From contig NZ_BMQB01000004.1 of the NCBI RefSeq assembly GCF_014647895.1, positions 62,001-126,000 of the forward strand: 64,000 bases of DNA, given 5' to 3'. The translations under genes were made by a program, and so were the position numbers. Below, piece after piece: positions 8,286 through 16,903 of this stretch; within the stretch, counting starts at the first letter, position 1; each line of letters starts with the position of its first letter. The notes beneath the pieces are model-generated. The model saw nothing but the letters and a program-made list of their open reading frames with translations, had not been told where the DNA came from and did no database searches. This DNA comes from Pilimelia anulata. Lineage in GTDB: Bacteria > Actinomycetota > Actinomycetes > Mycobacteriales > Micromonosporaceae.

Positions 8286-9514
8286 GCCGCTGGGGTTCGT
8301 GGCTGCGGCGCTTCGGTCGCCGCCCGGCGCCGCCGCCGGGCGAGGCCGAGCCGGTGGCCGCCGACGAGGCGCCGACCGAGAGCGTCAGCCCGGTCGACCG
8401 GCCCGACCCGGCGGGCCCGCTGCCGTACAAGCACGTGCCGTACGGGCTGCGCGTCGGCGGCGCCTGGGCCTGGCGCCTGCTGGCGATCGGCGTGGCCGGG
8501 TTCTACCTGCTGGAACTGATCGGCGTCCTGCGCATCGTGATCATCCCGTTGATCATCGCGATGCTGCTCGCCGCGCTGCTCGGGCCGGCCGTCCGGGCGC
8601 TGCGGGAGATCCGGGCGCCGCGCTCGCTGGCCACCGGCGTCGTCCTGGTCGCCGGGCTGACCGCGGTGGTCGGCACGCTGACCGCGGTGGTCAGCCAGTT
8701 CGTCGAGAACGCCACCAAGCTGAGCACCAACGCCTCGGCCGGCGTGAACAAGATCTCCAAGTGGCTGCGCGACGGCCCGCTGGACCTGTCCGACCGGCAG
8801 CTCGACCAGGCGCTCGAGACCGGCCAGAAGTGGCTGGACGAGAACACCGCCTCGCTGACCAGCGGCGCGGTCTCCACCGCGGCGACGCTGTTCGAGATCC
8901 TCACCGGCATGGTGCTGGTGCTGTTCGCCACGTTCTTCTTCCTGCGCGACGGCGACCGGATCTGGGCGTTCCTCGTCCGGCTGTTCCCGACCGCGGCCCG
9001 GGAGCGGGTGGACGGCGCCGGCGAGGCGGCGTGGGCGTCGCTGGGCGCGTACGTCCGGGCGACCGTGCTGGTGGCGTTCATCGACGCGATCGGCATCGGC
9101 CTGGCGCTGTACGTGCTGGACGTCCCGCTCGCGTTCGCCCTCGCGGCGCTGGTGTTCCTCGGCGCGTTCGTGCCGATCATCGGCGCGGCGCTGTCCGGGA
9201 CGGTCGCGGTGCTGGTCGCGCTCGTGGACGTCAACGGCGGCCCGGTGACGGCGCTGCTCGTCCTCGGCGCGGTGATCCTCGTCCAGCAGATCGAGGGGCA
9301 CGTGCTGCAACCGCTGATCATGGGCAAGGCGGTGGCGATCCACCCGCTCGCCGTGATCATCGCGATCGCCGGCGGCGTGGTGCTGGCCGGGATCATCGGC
9401 GCGCTGATCGCGGTACCGCTGGTCGCGGTCCTCAACACCGGCATCCGCCACCTGGTCCAGCGCTTCCCGGCCCCGCCGCCGGACGCGGTGGTGGTCAAGG
9501 CACCCCCGGCCTGA
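8282..9514 (+). CDS. AI-2E family transporter
   Basis: This is a 410-residue polytopic protein of the AI-2E (TqsA/PerM, UPF0118) family. After a charged N-terminal tail (about 60 residues) come three hydrophobic segments and a soluble middle region (about 140-205). A C-terminal set of membrane helices contains the family blocks GAFVPIIGAAL and QQIEGHVLQPLIMGK. Family members export small molecules or act as Na+/H+ antiporters, and the substrate cannot be predicted. The GTG at 8282 overlaps the stop of the upstream leader ORF; the in-frame GTG at 8273 is an alternative. The stop codon is part of a shared terminator hairpin. Confidence 0.85.
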   Translation: MSRWGSWLRRFGRRPAPPPGEAEPVAADEAPTESVSPVDRPDPAGPLPYKHVPYGLRVGGAWAWRLLAIGVAGFYLLELIGVLRIVIIPLIIAMLLAALLGPAVRALREIRAPRSLATGVVLVAGLTAVVGTLTAVVSQFVENATKLSTNASAGVNKISKWLRDGPLDLSDRQLDQALETGQKWLDENTASLTSGAVSTAATLFEILTGMVLVLFATFFFLRDGDRIWAFLVRLFPTAARERVDGAGEAAWASLGAYVRATVLVAFIDAIGIGLALYVLDVPLAFALAALVFLGAFVPIIGAALSGTVAVLVALVDVNGGPVTALLVLGAVILVQQIEGHVLQPLIMGKAVAIHPLAVIIAIAGGVVLAGIIGALIAVPLVAVLNTGIRHLVQRFPAPPPDAVVVKAPPA

Positions 9515-9538
9515 CCGGCCGGGGCCGGGCGCCGGTCA
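9512..9538. terminator. bidirectional hairpin joining two stop codons
   Basis: TGACCGGC (9512-9519) pairs perfectly with GCCGGTCA (9531-9538) around an 11-nt GC-rich loop. The outer TGA on each strand is the stop codon of the transporter gene and of the helicase gene, so one hairpin can serve both convergent transcripts. Confidence 0.65.
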
Positions 9539-11701
9539 GGCGGGGGTCTTCGGGCGGGCGGCGTCGGCCAGGCGGGTCAGGGCCGCGCGGGCCACGTCCG
9601 GGCGGGTCGTGTACCAGAACGGCGGCAGCGAGCGGCGCAGGAACGCCCCGTACCCGCGGGCCGTCTCCAACCGCGAGTCCAGCACCGCGACCACGCCCCG
9701 GTCCCCGGCCGAGCGGATCAGCCGCCCCGCCCCCTGGGCCAGCCGGATCGCCGCGATCGGCACGCTCACCGAGGCGAAGCCGGACCCGCCGGACGCGTCC
9801 ACCGCCGCCGACCGGGCGGCGGCCAGCGGCTCGTCCGGCCGCGGGAACGGCAGCCGGTCGATGACGACGAGCTGGCAGGCGTCGCCGGGCACGTCCACCC
9901 CCTGCCACAGCGACATGACGCCGAACAGACAGGTCCGCGGCTCGGCCCGGAACCGCTTGACCAGCAGCGGCAGCGCCTCCTCGCCCTGCAACAGCACCGG
10001 CAGGTCGGTCCGGGCGCGGACCACCTCGGCCGCCTGCTGCGCGGCCCGGCGGGAGGAGAACAGGCCGAGGGTCCGGCCGTCGAGCGCGCCGACCAGGTCG
10101 ACCAGCTCGTCGGCGCCCGCGTCGGGCAGGCCGCTGGCGGCGGGGCGGGGCAGGTGCGCGGCGACGTACAGGATGCCCTGCTTCGGGTAGTCGAACGGCG
10201 ACCCCACGTCCAGCCCCCGCCACCGCGGCGCTCCCGCGCCGCCGTCCGGGGCGCTCCCCGCCGCCCGCGTGCCACCGCGCCGCGGCGCCCCGGCGGCCGC
10301 GCCCTCGCCGGCCGGAACACCGCCGGCACCGCCGGGCGGGGCGCCGCCGGCCGCCGCGGAGCGCGGTGCCGGCACGTCGGCGACGACCGGCTCCGCGACC
10401 GGCGTCGGCGGCAGGCCCAGCGACCGGGCGACCGTGTCGAACCGGCCGCCGAGGGTCAGCGTCGCCGAGGTGGCGACCACGGTCCGGTCGGCGTACAGGT
10501 GGCCGCCCAGCGTGGCCGCCACCGACAGCGGCGCCACCACCAGCGCCCGCCGCGACCCGCCGCCGAACTCGCCCCGCTCGACCCAGGTCACGTCGTGCGG
10601 GTCGGCGGCGAGCAGCCGCTGGGCGGTGTCCGACAGCTCGTCCAGCAGCGCCCGGGCGGCCTTCTTCCGGACCGCGTCGGCGTCGTCGGCCTTGATCTCG
10701 CCCAGCCCGTCCAGCGCGCCGCGGGCGGCCGAGTCCAGCAGTGTGCAGGCGGCGGCCAGGGCCGGCGGCAGGCCCTCGGTGAGCCGGCCGGCGGGGGCGC
10801 CGTCCAGGCCGAGGGCGAGCGCGTCGCCGGCCTCGGCCAGCGCGTCGTACCCGCCGCCGGGCGCGACCGGGCGCAGCCGCTTGGCCGCCCGGTCGATCGA
10901 CTCCGGCGTCAGCTCGGCCTGCGCCGCCGAGGACACCCGGTCGGCCAGCTCGTGCGCCTCGTCCACGACGAGCAGCTTGTGCGGCGGGATGATGTGCCCG
11001 CCGGCGATCATGTCCGCGGCCAGCAGGCTGTGGTTGGTGACGACGATGTCCGCCTCCCGGGCCCGGGCCCGGGACGCCTCGGCGAAGCACTCGTCGCCGA
11101 ACCCGCACCGGCTCGCGCCGACGCACTCGCGGGCCGGCATGGAGACCAGCCGCCACGCCTTGTCGTCCACGCCGGGGTCCAGCTCGTCGCGGTCGCCGCG
11201 CGGGGTCTCCATCGCCCAGTCGCGCAGCCGCTCGATCTGCTTGCCGAGCCGCCCGGCCTGGCCGAGCCAGGTGGTCGCGCCGGCGGTCGGCGCGTCGAAC
11301 AGCCCGTCGTCCGGCTCGGCCTCGGTCGAGGATTCCAGCCGGGACAGGCACAGGTAGTGGTGCCGCCCCTTGAGCACGGCGAACGTCGGCTTGCGCCCGA
11401 GCACCGGCTTGACGGCCGCGGCGAGCCGCGGCAGGTCGTGGTCGACGAGCTGCGCCTGGAGCGCCAGCGTGGCCGTCGAGACCACCACCGGGCCGTCGAC
11501 CAGCAGGGCCGGGGCGAGGTACGCCAGGGACTTGCCGGTGCCCGTGCCGGCCTGCACGAGCAGGTGCTCGCCCGCGCCCACCGCGGCGTCGATCGCCTCG
11601 GCCATCGCCTGCTGCCCCGGCCGGGCGCTGCCGCCCGGCACCGCGCCGACGGCGGCGGCGAGCACCGCCCGTACGTCGACCGTCCGCGTCCTGTCCACCA
11701 C
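9536..11701 (-). CDS. DinG-type ATP-dependent helicase (XPD/Rad3 family)
   Basis: This 721-residue superfamily 2 helicase belongs to the iron-sulfur XPD/DinG group, which unwinds DNA 5'-3' in repair or R-loop removal. The Walker A box is QAGTGTGKSLAYL near residue 45. Cysteines in the block RECVGASRCGFGDECF fit the Fe-S cluster site, VVDEAHELADR is the DEAH box, and the C-terminal motif GAGRLIRSAGDRGVV is motif VI. A Gly/Ala/Pro-rich segment of about 50 residues interrupts the C-terminal helicase half after VADVPAPRSAA, which is unusual. The GTG at 11701 has TACCGT 6 nt upstream. Confidence 0.9.
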   Translation of the reverse strand: MVDRTRTVDVRAVLAAAVGAVPGGSARPGQQAMAEAIDAAVGAGEHLLVQAGTGTGKSLAYLAPALLVDGPVVVSTATLALQAQLVDHDLPRLAAAVKPVLGRKPTFAVLKGRHHYLCLSRLESSTEAEPDDGLFDAPTAGATTWLGQAGRLGKQIERLRDWAMETPRGDRDELDPGVDDKAWRLVSMPARECVGASRCGFGDECFAEASRARAREADIVVTNHSLLAADMIAGGHIIPPHKLLVVDEAHELADRVSSAAQAELTPESIDRAAKRLRPVAPGGGYDALAEAGDALALGLDGAPAGRLTEGLPPALAAACTLLDSAARGALDGLGEIKADDADAVRKKAARALLDELSDTAQRLLAADPHDVTWVERGEFGGGSRRALVVAPLSVAATLGGHLYADRTVVATSATLTLGGRFDTVARSLGLPPTPVAEPVVADVPAPRSAAAGGAPPGGAGGVPAGEGAAAGAPRRGGTRAAGSAPDGGAGAPRWRGLDVGSPFDYPKQGILYVAAHLPRPAASGLPDAGADELVDLVGALDGRTLGLFSSRRAAQQAAEVVRARTDLPVLLQGEEALPLLVKRFRAEPRTCLFGVMSLWQGVDVPGDACQLVVIDRLPFPRPDEPLAAARSAAVDASGGSGFASVSVPIAAIRLAQGAGRLIRSAGDRGVVAVLDSRLETARGYGAFLRRSLPPFWYTTRPDVARAALTRLADAARPKTPA

Positions 11702-11707
11702 CGCCCG

Positions 11708-11713
11708 ACGGTA
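11708..11713 (-). promoter_or_regulatory. -10 element for helicase gene
   Basis: TACCGT on the minus strand lies exactly 6 nt before the GTG at 11701. Confidence 0.55.
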
Positions 11714-11856
11714 CCGGCCGCCCCCGACGCCCCCGCGGCCCGGACCGGCATTTCCCCGGTGATCACGGCGGGCGCCGGTCCGCGCCCGGCGATTCCTGCG
11801 GGTAGTCCCTTGATCACGCAACGGTCGGCCGAGCAAGCAGACGGTTAAATGGGGGA

Positions 11857-12363
11857 ATGGGCGGTGGCGAGGTGCGGGTGGTCTACACCAAGTACGACGG
11901 CGGCGTGCATCGGGACTACCCCGCGCGCCGGCTCGCCGAGGACGACCTCGGCACCTGGCTGGGCATCCCGGCCGGTACCCCGTCGATCTACCACGGCCGC
12001 CCGCTGCGCCAGGAGCATCCGTACGTGGTGCTCGTCCCGCGCGACCGCTGGTGGACGGCGATGTTCAACCCGCCGCCGCGCACCGCCGAGGTGTACTGCG
12101 ACATCACCACCCCGGCCCGGTGGACCGGCCCCGACGAGGTGCACCTGGTCGACCTGGACCTGGACGTGGTCCGCCGCCGGCACACCGGCCTGGTCCAGCT
12201 CCTCGACCAGGACGACTTCGCGGACCACCTGGACGGGTTCGGCTACCCGGCCGACCTGGTGGTGGCCGCCCGGCGGGCGGCGGGCTGGCTGTTCGGGGCG
12301 CTCGGCGACGGCACCGAGCCGTTCGACACCACGTACCGGACATGGCTCGCCCTGGTGACCTGA
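11857..12363 (+). CDS. DUF402 domain protein
   Basis: This 168-residue protein matches the DUF402 (FomD-like) family. The domain contains the block VLVPRDRWWTAMFNPPPRT, then a DITTPARW..DEVHLVDLDLDVV strand-rich core with clustered acidic residues that usually bind divalent metal, and FGYPADLV near the C-terminus. Characterised relatives hydrolyse nucleoside diphosphates or nucleotidyl intermediates; the substrate here is unknown. The ATG at 11857 is preceded by TTAAAT at 6 nt, a weaker leaderless -10. A 9-bp hairpin follows the stop. Confidence 0.75.
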   Translation: MGGGEVRVVYTKYDGGVHRDYPARRLAEDDLGTWLGIPAGTPSIYHGRPLRQEHPYVVLVPRDRWWTAMFNPPPRTAEVYCDITTPARWTGPDEVHLVDLDLDVVRRRHTGLVQLLDQDDFADHLDGFGYPADLVVAARRAAGWLFGALGDGTEPFDTTYRTWLALVT

Positions 12364-12380
12364 CAGCCCGCGACCCGACA

Positions 12381-12413
12381 GTCCCCGGGTGACCCGGCAG
12401 CTCGCCCGGGGAC
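12381..12413 (+). terminator. hairpin after DUF402 gene
   Basis: GTCCCCGGG (12381-12389) pairs with CCCGGGGAC (12405-12413) around a 15-nt loop, 17 bp after the DUF402 stop. There is no U-tract, as is common in actinobacterial terminators. Confidence 0.5.
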
Positions 12414-12414
12414 C

Positions 12415-12426
12415 TGACAATTGTCA
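12415..12426. promoter_or_regulatory. palindrome TGACAATTGTCA, putative operator
   Basis: This perfect 12-bp palindrome is centred 65 bp before the ATG of the ABC transporter operon, which ends in a NarL-type response regulator. The half-site TGACA also appears at 12361, with a CGACA variant at 12376. The A+T-rich core stands out in this DNA. It is a good candidate for autoregulation by the operon's own regulator, which is inference. Confidence 0.5.
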
Positions 12427-12485
12427 CGCCCGATCGGTGACGGCCCGCACCGGTCCGGCCGGCGCCCGCGGCGTCGAATGGGTCC

Positions 12486-13472
12486 ATGACGACGACACTT
12501 CCCGCCCCCGCCCCGGCCGCCCGCCGGGCCGCCGCGCCGGACGCGGTCGCGCTGGCCGGGGTGACCAAGACGTTCGGCCCGGTCACCGCGGTCGACGACC
12601 TGAGCCTGCGGATCGCCCCCGGCGAGGTGGTCGCCCTGCTCGGCCCGAACGGCGCCGGCAAGACCTCCACGATCGACCTGGTCCTCGGCCTGGCCGACCC
12701 CACCCGCGGTTCGGTGGCGGTGTACGGGGGGCCGCCGGCCGCCGCGATCGCCACCGGCGCGGTCGCCGCGGTCATGCAGACCGGCGGGCTGCTCAAGGAC
12801 TTCACCGTCGCGGAGACGGTCCGGTTCACCGCCGCCCTGTACGCCCGCCCGCGCCCGGTCGCCGAGGTGCTCGACCGGGCCGGCATCGCCGACCTGGCCG
12901 GCCGCCGGGTCGGCAGGTGCTCGGGCGGGCAGCAGCAGCGGCTGCGGTTCGCGCTGGCCCTGCTGTCCGACCCGGACCTGCTCATCCTCGACGAGCCGAC
13001 CACCGGGATGGACGTCGGCGGCCGGCAGGACTTCTGGTCGGCGATGCGCAGCGACACCGACCGCGGCCGCACGGTCATCTTCGCCACGCACTACCTGGAG
13101 GAGGCCGACCGGTACGCCGACCGGATCGTGCTGATGCGCCGCGGCCGGGTGGTCGCCGACGGCACGGCGGGGGAGATCAAGGCCCTGGCCAGCATCCGTA
13201 CGGTGCGGGCCACGCTCGCCGGCGCCGACCGCGCCGCGCTCGCCGCCCTGCCCGGGGTGAGCGGCGTGGACGTGCGCGGGGACAGCGTGGTGGTCCGCGG
13301 CCGCGACTCCGACGCGGTGGCCCACTACCTGCTGACCCGCACCGACGCCCGGCACCTGGAGATCACCGGGCACGACCTCGAGCAGGCCTTCCTGACCCTG
13401 ACCGGCGACGACGACACCGCGCCCGCCGGCCGCGACCACGCCGCCGCCGGCGCCGAGAGGGGTACCCGATGA
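12486..13472 (+). CDS. ABC exporter ATP-binding protein
   Basis: This 328-residue nucleotide-binding subunit of a DrrA/CcmA-like ABC exporter has Walker A LLGPNGAGKTSTI, the signature [16 protein letters not shown], Walker B DLLILDEPTTGMD and the H-loop FATHYLEEAD. The C-terminal ~90 residues form the accessory domain usual for drug or lipid exporters. It is the first gene of an operon: the TGA at 13470-13472 overlaps the permease ATG (ATGA). TCGAAT at 6 nt before the start is a weak -10. Exported substrate unknown. Confidence 0.92.
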   Translation: MTTTLPAPAPAARRAAAPDAVALAGVTKTFGPVTAVDDLSLRIAPGEVVALLGPNGAGKTSTIDLVLGLADPTRGSVAVYGGPPAAAIATGAVAAVMQTGGLLKDFTVAETVRFTAALYARPRPVAEVLDRAGIADLAGRRVGRCSGGQQQRLRFALALLSDPDLLILDEPTTGMDVGGRQDFWSAMRSDTDRGRTVIFATHYLEEADRYADRIVLMRRGRVVADGTAGEIKALASIRTVRATLAGADRAALAALPGVSGVDVRGDSVVVRGRDSDAVAHYLLTRTDARHLEITGHDLEQAFLTLTGDDDTAPAGRDHAAAGAERGTR

Positions 13473-14299
13473 CCGCCGCGACCACCGCACCCGCCGCGAC
13501 CACCACCCGCGCCGCGACCACCGCCGCGGCCGGCGCCCGCCGGGCGCCGCGGCTCGGCGGCTTCTCGCCGACGCTGATCGGCCTGGAGATCCGCCGCGTG
13601 CTGCGCAACCGGCGCAACGCCATCTTCACCATGATCATGCCGGCGGTGTTCTTTCTGATCTTCGGCACCTCGCGGGAGTTCCGCACGCAGTCCATTGGCG
13701 ACGGCGGTAACGTGACCGGGTACGTCCTGGTCAGCATGGCCGTCTATGCGGCGCTGCTGGCGACCACGGCCGCCGGCGCCGCCGTGTCGATCGAGCGGGC
13801 CGCCGGGTGGAGCAGGCAGCTCCGGCTCACCCCGCTGCGGCCGGGCGCGTACATCGCGGTCAAGGTGATCGTGGGAATGCTCTCGGGGGCGGTGGCGGTG
13901 GCGGCGGTATCGGTGGTCGGCGCGTTCGCCGGCGCCCGGCTGTCGCCCGGCGACTGGGTCGCCTGCCTGCTGCTGGCCTGGGGGTGCGCGCTGGTGTTCG
14001 CCGCGTTCGGGCTGTTCATGGGGTACCTGCTGCCGAGCGAGAACGTCATGCAGGTGCTCGGACCGGTGCTCGCGGTGCTGTCCTTCGCCGGCGGCCTGTT
14101 CATCCCGCCGGAGCAGCTCGGCACCGTGCTGGCCGACATCGCGCCGTACTTCCCGACGTACGGGGTGGCGCACCTGGCCCGGTACCCGCTCACGCAGGAC
14201 GGCTCGCTCGCCGGCGCGATCCTCAACGTGGCGCTGTGGACGCTGGTCTTCACCGCCGGCGCGATCTGGCGCTTCCGCCGGGACACCGCCCGGGTATGA
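13469..14299 (+). CDS. ABC exporter permease (ABC-2 type)
   Basis: This 276-residue membrane protein is the permease partner of the preceding ATPase. After an Ala/Thr-rich N-terminal tail of about 25 residues and the coupling region LIGLEIRRVLRNRRNAIF, six hydrophobic segments follow, with the ABC-2 pattern FAGGLFIPPEQL near residue 210. The ATG is in ATGA overlap with the upstream stop, and its own stop overlaps the kinase start in the same way, so all four genes are translationally coupled. Confidence 0.9.
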   Translation: MTAATTAPAATTTRAATTAAAGARRAPRLGGFSPTLIGLEIRRVLRNRRNAIFTMIMPAVFFLIFGTSREFRTQSIGDGGNVTGYVLVSMAVYAALLATTAAGAAVSIERAAGWSRQLRLTPLRPGAYIAVKVIVGMLSGAVAVAAVSVVGAFAGARLSPGDWVACLLLAWGCALVFAAFGLFMGYLLPSENVMQVLGPVLAVLSFAGGLFIPPEQLGTVLADIAPYFPTYGVAHLARYPLTQDGSLAGAILNVALWTLVFTAGAIWRFRRDTARV

Positions 14300-15450
14300 G
14301 CCGCTGCCCCGGACCCCGACCGCCGGCCGCCCGCGCGCGCCGGCGGTTCGGCCTGTTCTTCGCCGCGATCTGGCTGGTCTTCCTGTACGAGACAGCGGTC
14401 CGGGTCGGCGCCGCGCCGCTGGGCGAGCGGCTGACCGGCTGGGCCGCGCTGGCCGCGTTCGTCGGCGTGTACCTGCACACCATGCTCGCCTTCGGCCGGG
14501 CCGCGCACCTGCACCGCCCCGAGCCGGCCGGGCTGGTCTGGCTGCGGATCGTCGCGCTCGCCGGCCTGGTCCTGCTCGTCGTGCCGGCCGCCGGGGCGCA
14601 CGCCGCCGTCATGCTCATCTACGTGACCGCCGCCGGGGTGTTCGGGCTGCCGACGGCGCAGGGCGGCGCGCTGGCCGCGGTCCTCGGGGCGACGCTGTTC
14701 GGCACGGTCCTGGCCAGCCCCGAGCTGGCCGGGCCGGGCCTGGCGATCGGCTTCACCATGGCCACCGCGGCCTCGTTCGCGAGCCGCCGGGCGCAGGAGC
14801 ACCGGGGCCGGCTGGCCGAGGCCCGCGACGAGCTGGCCACGCTCGCCGTCCAGCAGGAGCGGGCCCGGATCGCCGCCGACCTGCACGACATCCTCGGCCA
14901 CTCGCTGACCGTGGTCACGGTCAAGGCCGAGCTGGCCCGCCGGCTGCTCGACGTCGACCCCGAGCGGGCCCGGGCCGAGCTGGCCGACCTGGAGCGGCTG
15001 AGCCGGGACGCGCTGGCCGACGTCCGGGCGACCGCCCGCGGCATCCGCGGCGCCTCGCTGCCCGGCGAGATCGCCGCGGCCGGGGTGGCGCTGGCCGCCG
15101 CGGACATCGAGGCGGACCTGCCGACCGCCACCGACGAGGTGCCCAGCGCCCGGCGCGAGGTGCTGGCCCGGGTGATCCGCGAGGCGGTGACCAACGTCGT
15201 CCGGCACAGCGGCGCCCGGCACTGCACGGTCCGGCTGCGCCCGGACGGCGTCGAGGTGGTCGACGACGGCGCCGGCCCGCCGCCGGGCGCCGACCCGCTC
15301 GCCGCCGGGGACGGCCTGGCCGGGCTGCGCCAGCGGGTCGAGGCGGCCGGCGGCGTGCTGACCATCGGGGACCGGGCCGACGGCGCGCCCGGCTTCCAGC
15401 TCACGGTGACGCTGCGGGGCGACCCGCCGGCCCCGCGGGAGGGCGCATGA
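14296..15450 (+). CDS. NarL-family sensor histidine kinase (DesK-like)
   Basis: This 384-residue membrane kinase has five or six transmembrane segments in the first 160 residues and almost no extracellular loops, as in DesK, LiaS and other membrane-state sensors. The HisKA_3 box contains the phosphoacceptor His197 in ARIAADLHDILGHSLTVV, and the HATPase domain shows EAVTNVVRHSGA, DDGAGPPPG and GLAGLRQRVEAAGG. It probably senses the membrane condition or the exported compound and phosphorylates the response regulator encoded next, which starts in ATGA overlap. Confidence 0.92.
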   Translation: MSRCPGPRPPAARARRRFGLFFAAIWLVFLYETAVRVGAAPLGERLTGWAALAAFVGVYLHTMLAFGRAAHLHRPEPAGLVWLRIVALAGLVLLVVPAAGAHAAVMLIYVTAAGVFGLPTAQGGALAAVLGATLFGTVLASPELAGPGLAIGFTMATAASFASRRAQEHRGRLAEARDELATLAVQQERARIAADLHDILGHSLTVVTVKAELARRLLDVDPERARAELADLERLSRDALADVRATARGIRGASLPGEIAAAGVALAAADIEADLPTATDEVPSARREVLARVIREAVTNVVRHSGARHCTVRLRPDGVEVVDDGAGPPPGADPLAAGDGLAGLRQRVEAAGGVLTIGDRADGAPGFQLTVTLRGDPPAPREGA

Positions 15451-16070
15451 CGACGGACCCGATCCGGCTGCTGCTGGCCGACGACCAGGCGCTCGTCCGC
15501 GACGCCCTGGCCGCCCTGCTCGACCTGGAGCCCGACCTGGCGGTCGTGGCCCGGGTGGGCCGCGGCGATGAGGTCGTCGCGGCGGCCCGCGAGCACCGCG
15601 CGGACGTCGCCCTGCTCGACATCGAGATGCCCGGCGGCGACGGCCTGGCCGCGGCGGCGGACCTGGCCGCGGCGTACCCGCGGTGCCGGGTGCTGATCGT
15701 GACCACGTTCGGCCGGGCCGGCTACCTGCGCCGGGCGCTGCGCGCCGGCGTCGCCGGCTTCCTGGTCAAGGACACCCCGGCGGAGCGGCTCGCCGACGCC
15801 GTCCGCCGGGTGCACGCCGGCCTGCGGGTGGTCGACCCGGCGCTGGCCGCGGACTCCCTGGCGTACGGCGAGTCGCCGCTGACCGAGCGGGAGGCCGAGG
15901 TGCTGCTGGCCGCCCGCGACGGCGGCACCGTCGCCGACGTCGCCGGGGCGCTGGCGCTCTCGCCCGGCACGGTCCGCAACCACCTGTCCTCGGCGATGGG
16001 CAAGACCGGCGCCCGGACCCGCGCCGAGGCGGTCCGGCTGGCCGAGGAGCGGGGCTGGCTGCTGGGCTGA
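15447..16070 (+). CDS. NarL/LuxR-family response regulator
   Basis: This 207-residue regulator has a receiver domain with the acidic pair DD near 12-13, the phosphoacceptor Asp58 in ALLDIEMPGGDG, and Lys in GFLVKDTPAERL. A LuxR-type helix-turn-helix follows at about 145-200 (LTEREAEVLLAARDG, SPGTVRNHLSSAMGKTGARTRAEAV). It is the output of the preceding kinase. The palindrome at 12415-12426 is the most likely target in the window. Confidence 0.93.
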   Translation: MTTDPIRLLLADDQALVRDALAALLDLEPDLAVVARVGRGDEVVAAAREHRADVALLDIEMPGGDGLAAAADLAAAYPRCRVLIVTTFGRAGYLRRALRAGVAGFLVKDTPAERLADAVRRVHAGLRVVDPALAADSLAYGESPLTEREAEVLLAARDGGTVADVAGALALSPGTVRNHLSSAMGKTGARTRAEAVRLAEERGWLLG

Positions 16071-16114
16071 TCGGGCGTGATCGGCGGGGTTTCGCCGGCA
16101 GCGACCGGTTCTCG

Positions 16115-16143
16115 TGTGAACCTGGGGTGAACGCGACGTGAAG
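16115..16143. promoter_or_regulatory. PHO-box-like repeat upstream of DUF47-pit
   Basis: Three 7-mers lie in exact 11-bp register: TGTGAAC at 16115, GGTGAAC at 16126 and CGTGAAG at 16137. Read on the minus strand these are GTTCACC-type units, the binding pattern of PhoP/RegX3-type regulators. It lies about 130 bp before the DUF47 start, and a TAGCAT hexamer at 16192 could be the promoter -10. Confidence 0.7.
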
Positions 16144-16272
16144 GCAAAGGGTGGCGCCGCACCTGGCTGTCCGCCGCTGGTGGGGGTTACCTAGCATTCG
16201 CGGTGAGTTCATCGGACATTAGAGCCCGGCGTCGCCGGGGTCGTGAGCGACCAGGCTAAGAGGTGCCCTGCG

Positions 16273-16899
16273 GTGAAGTTCTCCTTCCGTCCGTCCGAGG
16301 GTGTGTTCTACGAGCTGTTCACCAGGGCGGCGCAGAACCTGGTGAAGGGCACCGACCTGCTCCTGGAGCTGGCCCTGCCCGGGGTCAACGTGCAGTCGGT
16401 GAGCGAGCGGCTGGTCGAGGTCGAGCACGACAGCGACGAGCTGACCCACGAGCTGTACAACAAGATCAACTCGACGTTCATCACGCCGTTCGACCGGGAG
16501 GACATCTACCGGCTCGGGTCGCTGCTCGACGACGTGATGGACCACATGGAGGCCGCCGGCAGCCTCATCTACCTGTACGGCCTCACCGACCTGCCCGCGC
16601 TCCCGCGCGAGCTGCACGAGCTGGTCAACGTCCTGGACCAGTGCGCCAAGGTCACCGCCACGGCGATGCCGCAGCTCAAGGTCATGAAGGACCTGTCCGA
16701 GTACTGGGTCGAGATCAACCGGCTGGAGAACGAGGGCGACCGGGCGTACCGGATGCTGCTGGTCCGGCTGTTCTCCGGCGAGTACGACGCGCTCACGGTC
16801 CTGAAGATGAAGGAGGTCGCCGACGAGCTGGAGGCCGCCTGCGACGCCTTCGAGCACGTGGCGAACACCGTCGAGACCATCGCGGTCAAGGAGTCCTGA
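16273..16899 (+). CDS. DUF47 (PhoU-like) regulator of Pit
   Basis: This 208-residue all-helical protein of the DUF47/Pit accessory family resembles PhoU and usually controls the adjacent low-affinity phosphate transporter. Typical blocks are KFSFRPSEGVFYELF at the start, VEHDSDELTHELYNKINSTFITPFDREDIYRL, and DVMDHMEAA with metal-binding acidic residues. The GTG at 16273 is preceded by AAGAGGTG and its product begins exactly where family members do; an in-frame GTG at 16243 is less likely. The pit gene starts 4 bp after its stop. Confidence 0.92.
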   Translation: MKFSFRPSEGVFYELFTRAAQNLVKGTDLLLELALPGVNVQSVSERLVEVEHDSDELTHELYNKINSTFITPFDREDIYRLGSLLDDVMDHMEAAGSLIYLYGLTDLPALPRELHELVNVLDQCAKVTATAMPQLKVMKDLSEYWVEINRLENEGDRAYRMLLVRLFSGEYDALTVLKMKEVADELEAACDAFEHVANTVETIAVKES

Positions 16900-16903
16900 C
16901 CCC

